This document shows positions 14,283-18,506 of a DNA stretch of 18,506 nt, one piece after another (position 1 is the first letter of the stretch; every line of letters starts with the position of its first letter). The notes under the pieces are model-generated. The model made no database searches. It saw only the letters and a program-made list of their open reading frames with translations, and was not told where the DNA came from. A program made the translations under genes and the position numbers. This DNA is from an uncultured Eubacterium sp. (lineage in GTDB: Bacteria; Bacillota; Clostridia; Lachnospirales; Lachnospiraceae). The stretch is from contig URYE01000056.1 in the NCBI GenBank assembly GCA_900551945.1, positions 1 to 18,506 of the forward strand, read 5' to 3'.

Positions 14283-14307
14283 AAAAAATATACCGGCTTA
14301 CACCGGA
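14283..14307 (-). terminator. terminator after the second feoA, with a GNRA tetraloop
   Basis: On the minus strand the order is CCGGT, loop GTAA, GCCGG, then TATATTTTTT. The stem is only five pairs, one a wobble, but the GUAA tetraloop and U-tract are typical. It lies 16 bp past the feoA stop, so feoB is probably transcribed at least partly from its own promoter. Confidence 0.6.
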
Positions 14308-14322
14308 TACTTTTTATGTAAA

Positions 14323-14544
14323 TTATTCTACAACTATCATTTCCGCATCTGCTTTACGAAGTGATAATTCATAACCTCTTACAGTTACTTCTACTGGGTC
14401 ACCTAAAGGTGCAACTTTTCTTACAAAAATATCAACGCCCTTTGTTATACCCATATCCATAATTCTTCTCTTTACTGGGCCTTCACCTGTAAGCTTTACA
14501 ACTTTTACAGTATTTCCACAAGATACATCTTTTAATGTCTTCAT
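14323..14544 (-). CDS. feoA: FeoA domain protein (second of two)
   Basis: A 73-aa cytoplasmic SH3-like protein of the FeoA family, an accessory to FeoB. The typical elements are present: L-x-D-V-x-x-G-x-x-x-x-V near the start, RRIMDMGITKGVDIFV (27-42), the APLGDPVEV strand (45-53), and RGYELSLRKADAEMIVV at the end. The start ATG (14542-14544) has GGAAG about 12 bases upstream, a rather long spacing. It follows the first feoA by 66 bp and ends at a terminator before feoB. Pairs of FeoA proteins are common in clostridia. Confidence 0.93.
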   Translation of the reverse strand: MKTLKDVSCGNTVKVVKLTGEGPVKRRIMDMGITKGVDIFVRKVAPLGDPVEVTVRGYELSLRKADAEMIVVE

Positions 14545-14610
14545 TGTTTTTTACATCTTCCTTTCATATATTACATATATTAAATACACAACTGTGTATT
14601 TTAAGCAATA

Positions 14611-14823
14611 TTATACCATAATCTTATTAGCCATATCTTTTCCTATAGCTACTCTTGAATCTTTTACATTAACAATCATATTACCGCCAATTTCAGAAAC
14701 TACTGTAACTGTTCCTCCAACTACAAAGCCAAGATTTTCAAGAAATTTTCTAGTTTCTTCTTTGCCGCCTATTTTTTTAATTGTATTTTCAACGCCTGTA
14801 TCAACCATTGTCAAAGGCATCAT
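14611..14823 (-). CDS. feoA: FeoA domain protein (first of two)
   Basis: A 70-aa FeoA-type SH3-like protein: MPLTMVDTGVENTIKKIGGKEETRKFLENLGFVVGGTVTVVSEIGGNMIVNVKDSRVAIGKDMANKIMV in plan, with the family order of Gly-rich turn, helix ETRKFLENLGF, strand TVTVVSEIGGNMIV and the terminal DSRVAI segment. Two ATG codons open it; the first (14821-14823) is chosen because AGGAGG (14829-14834) is five bases away. It is the first gene of the feo group, behind a near-consensus Fur box and a good promoter. It is only distantly like the second FeoA, so the two are likely non-redundant. Confidence 0.9.
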   Translation of the reverse strand: MMPLTMVDTGVENTIKKIGGKEETRKFLENLGFVVGGTVTVVSEIGGNMIVNVKDSRVAIGKDMANKIMV

Positions 14824-14848
14824 TTGTACCTCCTTTTGATATCAATTG

Positions 14849-14863
14849 TGATAATCATTTTCA
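14849..14863. promoter_or_regulatory. Fur box upstream of the feo genes
   Basis: TGATAAT-C-ATTTTCA matches the 7-1-7 Fur consensus (TGATAAT-N-ATTATCA) at 13 of 14 arm positions. It lies between the -10 element (14874-14879) and the ribosome site (14829-14834), the classic position for an iron-dependent repressor. Confidence 0.8.
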
Positions 14864-14873
14864 TTACATCGTT

Positions 14874-14902
14874 AGTGTATACTAATCGCTGTTAGATGTC
14901 AA
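14874..14902 (-). promoter_or_regulatory. promoter of the feoA-feoA transcript
   Basis: On the minus strand TTGACA (14897-14902), a 17-base spacer and TACACT (14874-14879). The -35 is perfect and the -10 is 4/6. The Fur box lies just downstream. Confidence 0.7.
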
Positions 14903-14944
14903 CAACTTTTTAAGAAAATTTAATAATTATAAACTCATAAAAGC

Positions 14945-15724
14945 TTATCCTAATGCGACATCTAGCACCATCATAAGGCTAAACCCCACAGCAAACATTA
15001 CAGTTCCTATATCTGTATGTTTGCCTTGTGACATCTCTGGAATAAGTTCTTCTACTACTACATATAACATAGCCCCTGCAGCAAAACTTAAAAGGTATGG
15101 AAGTACTGGAATTATTATCCCTGACAAAATAATAGTAATAATCGCACCTATAGGTTCAACTGCACCTGAAAGTGTTCCATATATAAAGGCTTTTTTCTTT
15201 GACACTCCATTTGCATGAATGGGCATTGATATAACAGCACCTTCTGGTATATTTTGTATTGCAATTCCTATTGACAATACAAGCGCACTCATAATACTTA
15301 TCTGTGAACTGTCTGCAAGCCAGCCTGCGTATACAACTCCAACAGCCATACCCTCTGGAATATTGTGAAGTGTTACTGCAAGCACCATTTTTGTAGTTCT
15401 ACTAAAATTACTTTTAGGGCCTTCCGCTTCTTCACTGTGTTGGTGAAGATGTGGTATTATATGGTCAAGCATAAGAAGAAATAATATTCCAATCCAAAAG
15501 CCTACTGTGGCTGGTATAAATGACAACTTTCCCATATATTGTGATTGCTCAATAGCAGGTATTATAAGGCTCCAGATAGATGCCGCAACCATAACCCCTA
15601 CTGCAAAACCATTTAAAGCCTTTTCAACTAATGTACTAAGGTTCTTTTTCATAAATAGCACAAAACACGCTCCAAAAGTTGTTCCTATAAATGGTATTAA
15701 AACACCTTCAATTACTTCTATCAT
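14945..15724 (-). CDS. ZIP family metal transporter
   Basis: A 259-aa integral-membrane protein of the ZIP family, which imports divalent metals such as Zn, Fe or Mn into the cytoplasm. There are about eight membrane segments. The metal-site helices are clear: VTLHNIPEGMAVGVV (about 117-131, helix IV) and IAIQNIPEGAVISMPI (about 154-169, helix V), and VVEELIPEM. A His-rich loop, HIIPHLHQHSEE (about 88-99), between helices III and IV may bind metal. The start ATG 15722-15724 follows the stop of a 40-aa membrane peptide by one base, so it is coupled. The palindromic operator far upstream links it to the iron island. The substrate is not fixed by sequence; ZupT-like broad specificity is most likely. 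Confidence 0.93.
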   Translation of the reverse strand: MIEVIEGVLIPFIGTTFGACFVLFMKKNLSTLVEKALNGFAVGVMVAASIWSLIIPAIEQSQYMGKLSFIPATVGFWIGILFLLMLDHIIPHLHQHSEEAEGPKSNFSRTTKMVLAVTLHNIPEGMAVGVVYAGWLADSSQISIMSALVLSIGIAIQNIPEGAVISMPIHANGVSKKKAFIYGTLSGAVEPIGAIITIILSGIIIPVLPYLLSFAAGAMLYVVVEELIPEMSQGKHTDIGTVMFAVGFSLMMVLDVALG

Positions 15725-15725
15725 A

Positions 15726-15848
15726 TTAACTTAAATCCTTCTTTTTAAGACTAAGAATATAATTACGATTAATCATTTTAAAAATGCTTTTCTTTGTGTA
15801 AAGGCAAGCAAATGTTAAAATAATAAGCAAAATAATTGTCATAATCAT
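15726..15848 (-). CDS. small 40-aa single-helix membrane peptide coupled to the ZIP gene
   Basis: A small open frame encoding MIMTIILLIILTFACLYTKK, then SIFKMINRNYILSLKKKDLS: one membrane helix (residues 2-17) followed by a positively charged tail, giving a cytoplasmic C-terminus. The ATG (15846-15848) has GGTGG at 15854-15858, five bases upstream. The stop (15726-15728) is one base before the ZIP ATG, and the ZIP ribosome site (AAGGA) lies inside its last codons, so translation of the two genes is coupled. I do not recognise the family. It could be a small partner or regulator of the transporter, or a leader peptide for coupling. It is not a translation shadow, since nothing overlaps it. Confidence 0.6.
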   Translation of the reverse strand: MIMTIILLIILTFACLYTKKSIFKMINRNYILSLKKKDLS

Positions 15849-15864
15849 AAATACCACCCTTTCT

Positions 15865-15893
15865 ATTATATGTATATGCAAACCTCCTGTCCC
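15865..15893 (-). promoter_or_regulatory. candidate promoter immediately upstream of the small membrane peptide
   Basis: On the minus strand GGGACA (15888-15893), a 17-base spacer and a perfect TATAAT (15865-15870). It would start RNA about ten bases before the ribosome site. A second, operator-bearing promoter lies further upstream (16032-16040). Confidence 0.45.
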
Positions 15894-16007
15894 TATTTCT
15901 TTACATACTTAATGTATTATTTTTATTTAAAACTAATAATAAACTGATGTTTTATATATTTTGTATGTATGAAATAATGGATATATTTTATATTGTTAAA
16001 AAATTTA

Positions 16008-16023
16008 GTTAGTCTTAACTAAC
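16008..16023. promoter_or_regulatory. palindromic operator GTTAGTC-TT-AACTAAC upstream of the ZIP transcript
   Basis: This matches the site at 10844-10859 with the same 7-2-7 arrangement and one arm mismatch. Alternatively it reads AGTTAGT-CTTA-ACTAACT (16007-16024), a perfect 7-4-7. It lies just downstream of an extended -10 element, as a repressor site would. Confidence 0.6.
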
Positions 16024-16031
16024 TCACTATT

Positions 16032-16040
16032 ATTATACCA
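16032..16040 (-). promoter_or_regulatory. extended -10 promoter of the ZIP transcript
   Basis: The minus-strand sequence TGGTATAAT is a TG-N-TATAAT extended -10. No strong -35 is seen at 17 bases, which extended -10 promoters do not need. RNA would start near 16025, inside the adjoining operator. The leader to the small peptide gene is then about 175 nt and has no other recognised structure. Confidence 0.5.
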
Positions 16041-16125
16041 TATTTTCATTCAATTGCACTACATTTATTGATAAATTTTCTCAATAAATGTCAATTTTAA
16101 CTTTTTGATAAAAAACATTTGTTGC

Positions 16126-16204
16126 GAATTTTTCAAATTATTGCAACAATCACCAAGTTCTTGTGTAAACACAGACTTTAACTCGTTGTTAGCATAAATA
16201 AAAG
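16126..16204 (-). repeat. dispersed intergenic repeat family 1, copy A1
   Basis: Minus-strand ATTTATGCTAACAACGAGTT, then AACTTGGTGATTGTTGCAAT and AATTTGAAAAATTCG. It aligns well with the copy at 17705-17771 and less well with 6487-6565 and 8163-8239. It lies end to end with a family 2 copy. Confidence 0.6.
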
Positions 16205-16208
16205 TTTT

Positions 16209-16313
16209 ATAAGATAACAGTATTACATAAATAATAAATGCACTATTAAAAATAACACTCAGCTATATTTGTATGACAGCAACGCACAAACTCGTTCGAT
16301 GATAGCATAAAAA
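16209..16313 (-). repeat. dispersed repeat family 2, copy A2
   Basis: It resembles 9478-9585 over about 105 bp. On the minus strand it begins TTTTTATGCTATCATCGAAC, next to a small hairpin (AACAC/GTG-TGTT with one bulge, around 16312-16329) that may terminate the 16375-17565 gene. Its internal hairpin is weaker than in the other copy. Confidence 0.6.
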
Positions 16314-16374
16314 CATCACTAAGTGTTATTATTCTACTGATATTCTAACAATCTAAATCTCAAAATATAAAAAT

Positions 16375-17565
16375 TTAAGCCTTATAGTGTTCCTTTGCAA
16401 ATTCCATATCTTGCACCAGTTCCATTGTTCCAAGATATTCTCCTTGTTTATTTCTTACTGCCATATAAGTTACAAGCATATCCCTTCCATTTTTATTCAT
16501 CCATATAGGCACTTTGTCTAATGTATTATTCCTAAATTCTTCAATTATCTTTCTTACCTGCTGTTCAATTTTGGGTGGGTGGCAAGTAAATACTTCTCTA
16601 TCAATTGCCATTCCCGGTCTTTTAAATACCTTTTCCCCTTCATTAAAATACCTATTTATATTGTTTTCATCGACAAATGTTATTTCAAGCGGAATTGTAT
16701 TAAGCATTGCTGTAAGCTGTTCCACATTAATATGCCCACCTGCCATTACAATTTCTTCTCCCAAAAATCTCGAATTAATATCCTTAGCCTTAGATATTTT
16801 CTCAGCTTCTTCCCACACCATACTTTCAATACCAAAGCACTCATCATAGTCCTTTAAGTATTCATAAATTACGTGCCATTCATTCGTTGTAAAGTTTAAT
16901 GCACAATTAGGGAATAATATATTAGACTCCTTGTAAATCATTTCTTCAATTCTTGTAAGTACATTATCAAATTCTTTATTCCACTCATCGTTGTGATTTT
17001 TTTGCTTAATAAGTGCTTTAACTTCATCTCTTATATCATCATCAGTTGTCCACATTACATCTGATGGGCCACTTATTTCATACTTAACCTTTAAATGTGG
17101 ATAAAGTAAATCACCTTTCTTTGCATAGTGTATTGCAATCTCATTTAATTTATAAAGAAGTTCTTCTGTTACATTGTTATTATCTAAGGCTTGTCTACAT
17201 TTTTTAATAAGTTCTTCTAATGCTTCATTTTCCCTTGTAAATGTACTAAGCGGGTGTCCTTTTATATCTATAAGCTTTTTTGTTGCACTTAATCTTTCAG
17301 ATTTAATTCTATCTGCCTTTTCTTTTGGCGACTCTTGTGTGTGTTCTTCTGTTATCATTCCATGAAATAATGCTGAATGTACATCGCATAACTTCTGAAC
17401 TTCCATAATAGGCATACCTTCTTTAATTAACTGTTGTTCTGCCTCTATTATTTCTGATGAGTCAACATCTTTAAATTCCTTTACAAAGTCAGCCCTAACA
17501 CTTTCAAGACTTTCATTTTCACTTAATCTTTTAAGATATCTTTTGATTTTTTCTATATTATCCAT
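16375..17565 (-). CDS. DUF438 - hemerythrin-like - PAS protein
   Basis: A 396-aa soluble protein with the known three-part layout: DUF438 (about 12-77), a hemerythrin-like HHE helical bundle (about 98-235) and a C-terminal PAS domain (about 285-390, FVDENNINRYFNEGEKVFKRPGMAIDREVFTCHPPK). Hemerythrin domains bind O2, NO or iron through His and carboxylate ligands. Here the candidates include His104, His146, His157 and Glu213, but the usual Glu after the second His motif appears replaced (HYAKKGDLLYPH). A sensing or iron-handling role is likely; the exact role of this family is unknown to me. The start ATG 17563-17565 is 13 bases from GGAGG, a long spacing, with a stop codon just before it. An 18-bp palindrome lies about 80 bp upstream. 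Confidence 0.87.
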   Translation of the reverse strand: MDNIEKIKRYLKRLSENESLESVRADFVKEFKDVDSSEIIEAEQQLIKEGMPIMEVQKLCDVHSALFHGMITEEHTQESPKEKADRIKSERLSATKKLIDIKGHPLSTFTRENEALEELIKKCRQALDNNNVTEELLYKLNEIAIHYAKKGDLLYPHLKVKYEISGPSDVMWTTDDDIRDEVKALIKQKNHNDEWNKEFDNVLTRIEEMIYKESNILFPNCALNFTTNEWHVIYEYLKDYDECFGIESMVWEEAEKISKAKDINSRFLGEEIVMAGGHINVEQLTAMLNTIPLEITFVDENNINRYFNEGEKVFKRPGMAIDREVFTCHPPKIEQQVRKIIEEFRNNTLDKVPIWMNKNGRDMLVTYMAVRNKQGEYLGTMELVQDMEFAKEHYKA

Positions 17566-17647
17566 TTACTGCTATGAACCTCCATTTATATTACAATTTA
17601 TTTTCTACAATTTTAAACTTAATATACATTAAACAAATAGAAGTGTA

Positions 17648-17665
17648 TGTTGTTATAACAACATT
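17648..17665. promoter_or_regulatory. perfect 18-bp palindrome upstream of the DUF438-hemerythrin gene
   Basis: ATGTTGTTATAACAACAT is a perfect dyad with no loop, so it is more like a dimeric-repressor or Crp/Fnr-type operator than a terminator. A TATATT box (about 17628-17633) lies downstream on the minus strand. The regulator is not identified; the Crp/Fnr protein in this window is one candidate. Confidence 0.5.
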
Positions 17666-17704
17666 TTTAAAAATTTCAACTTATTTTACCATACATTTAG
17701 CTAT

Positions 17705-17771
17705 GAATTTTTCAAGTTATTGCGATGACTTATGCAGGTACAAAATTTAACTCGTTGTTTGCATAAAAAAA
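17705..17771 (-). repeat. dispersed intergenic repeat family 1, copy C
   Basis: Minus-strand TTTTTTTATGCAAACAACGA starts within the T-tract of the terminator at 17765-17817. It continues to GTCATCGCAATAACTTGAAA and AATTC. It is the copy closest to 16126-16204. Confidence 0.6.
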
Positions 17772-17817
17772 GTGCTTCATTAAGAAATCTTATATAAATT
17801 TCTTAACGAAACACTTT
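17765..17817 (-). terminator. Rho-independent terminator of the MBL-fold gene
   Basis: A 20-bp stem with few mismatches (AAAGTGYTTC... 17769-17788 with 17798-17817) is followed by TTTTTT on the minus strand at 17765-17770. It starts three bases past the stop of the hydrolase gene. Confidence 0.88.
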
Positions 17818-17820
17818 TAC

Positions 17821-18441
17821 TTAAATATTAATATATACTTCATTGGGCTTACGCATTGCATATATATGTTCAAGCCACTTAATTATACCTTTACTAGACT
17901 GTGCAAATGGTGTTTTGTGACTTAACATATATTTTGAAGCCTTAATCTTTTTTAATGTATCTATCTGTTCTTTTAAAATTCCAGAATTATACAATTTAAC
18001 ATCTGGGTTATTTTTAGGATATATAGCATCGCCTAAAAAACAATACTGTTCATCAACTTCCAAAGCTATACACCCCTTTGCATGACTTGAAGGGACTGGA
18101 AATATGTGAAGTTTTATATTATCATCTTCAATAAAAATATCACTATCTACAATATCACCGACTTTTGTATATTTGAATGTATTTTTACTTTGATATATAT
18201 GATTGCAATCTATCTTATTAATATTACCAATATGGTCAGGGTGAAAATGTGAAAGAATAACATTTACATTTAACTTATCAACATTTAATTCGTCTATAAT
18301 ATCTGGAATATCTGGATTATTTCCAACATCATAAAGCCATATATTTTTATTAGTTTTAATAATTGCAACATTAGCTGACAAAGGATTAGTTGTTGGCTCT
18401 ATATAACTTATATGGTCATTAATTTTTGTTAAATTCAACAT
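17821..18441 (-). CDS. MBL-fold metallohydrolase
   Basis: A 206-aa metallo-beta-lactamase-fold protein. The zinc-binding signature is SHFHPDHIGN (His65, His67, Asp69, His70), with His120 in SSHAKG, Asp138 in LGDAI and His175 in SHKTP, so the metal ligands are complete. The family contains glyoxalase II-like thioesterases, lactonases and nucleases; the short length and lack of an added domain do not decide between them. The start is taken as ATG 18439-18441, one base past the mnmA stop, which implies coupled translation with mnmA; an in-frame GTG at 18462 lies inside mnmA and has no ribosome site. A strong terminator follows at once. Co-expression with mnmA might reflect tRNA or thiol chemistry, but this is speculative. 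Confidence 0.85.
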   Translation of the reverse strand: MLNLTKINDHISYIEPTTNPLSANVAIIKTNKNIWLYDVGNNPDIPDIIDELNVDKLNVNVILSHFHPDHIGNINKIDCNHIYQSKNTFKYTKVGDIVDSDIFIEDDNIKLHIFPVPSSHAKGCIALEVDEQYCFLGDAIYPKNNPDVKLYNSGILKEQIDTLKKIKASKYMLSHKTPFAQSSKGIIKWLEHIYAMRKPNEVYINI

Positions 18442-18442
18442 A

Positions 18443-18506
18443 TTATATAATAGTGCCTCCACCTAAAACATAATCTCCATCGTACAATACAACTGCTTGT
18501 CCCGGT
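18443..18506 (-). CDS. mnmA: tRNA-uridine 2-sulfurtransferase MnmA, C-terminal end only
   Basis: The last 20 residues, PGQAVVLYDGDYVLGGGTII, followed by TAA (18443-18445). PGQAVV-Y-GD-V-LGGG is the conserved C-terminus of MnmA, the enzyme that adds sulfur at the 2-position of wobble uridine 34 in certain tRNAs. The rest of the gene lies outside the window. The stop is one base before the start of the MBL-fold gene. Confidence 0.8.
   Translation of the reverse strand, partial: PGQAVVLYDGDYVLGGGTII

Noticed and set aside
15871..15888. TTG start right behind AGGAGG upstream of the 40-aa peptide
   Set aside because: Only one base separates the site from the in-frame TTG, and a TATAAT box overlaps the region; ATG 15848 has a better-spaced site.
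1..18506. tRNA, rRNA, riboswitch, prophage or defence genes
   Set aside because: I looked through the intergenic regions and found no cloverleaf, known aptamer core, integrase, phage or restriction-type protein.

Overview
The window is AT-rich, low-GC DNA. Its gene content is that of an anaerobic, Gram-positive member of the Clostridia, most likely Lachnospiraceae: pyruvate formate-lyase, a FeoA-FeoA-FeoB iron system with the small cysteine-rich FeoB partner, DUF3793, DUF2325, DUF438-hemerythrin and SipW-type secreted proteins. This placement rests on recognising families, not on a database search. Almost every gene is on the minus strand; the Crp/Fnr-type regulator at 766-1437 is the one clear plus-strand gene.

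Layout. 1-220 is the start of pflB, divergent from the Crp/Fnr-type regulator across 545 bp of AT-rich DNA. The regulator overlaps tail-to-tail with an unrecognised 145-aa protein, followed by a DUF2500-like membrane protein and a MITE-like inverted-repeat element (2543-2645). 2759-5420 is a phosphate-uptake operon, pstS-pstC-pstA, with no pstB or phoU in the window. Its PstS appears circularly permuted, and TTTACA-type Pho-box-like repeats lie upstream. 5818-8044 holds three SipW-type secreted (TasA/BsaA/camelysin-like) proteins, and 8385-9341 a lipoprotein esterase.

9766-15848 is a metal island. Read along the minus strand from the right it contains a ZIP transporter with a 40-aa coupled membrane peptide, feoA-feoA behind a near-consensus Fur box, feoB with a GNRA-loop terminator and a DtxR-like box upstream, the 47-aa cysteine-rich FeoB partner, a divergent Fur-family protein, DUF3793 and DUF2325. 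A 16-bp palindrome, GTTAGTY-TY-AACTAAC, lies upstream of both the ZIP transcript and the DUF3793-DUF2325 transcript and suggests one shared metal-responsive repressor. The right end holds a DUF438-hemerythrin-PAS protein preceded by an 18-bp perfect palindrome, an MBL-fold hydrolase, and the tail of mnmA.

The intergenic regions hold two short dispersed repeat families, with at least four and two copies. All copies lie in the same orientation as the genes. Several begin directly at the T-tract of a Rho-independent terminator. The most unusual items are the permuted PstS, the shared palindromic operator, the terminator-adjacent repeats, the divergent Fur protein and the unannotated coupled small membrane peptide.
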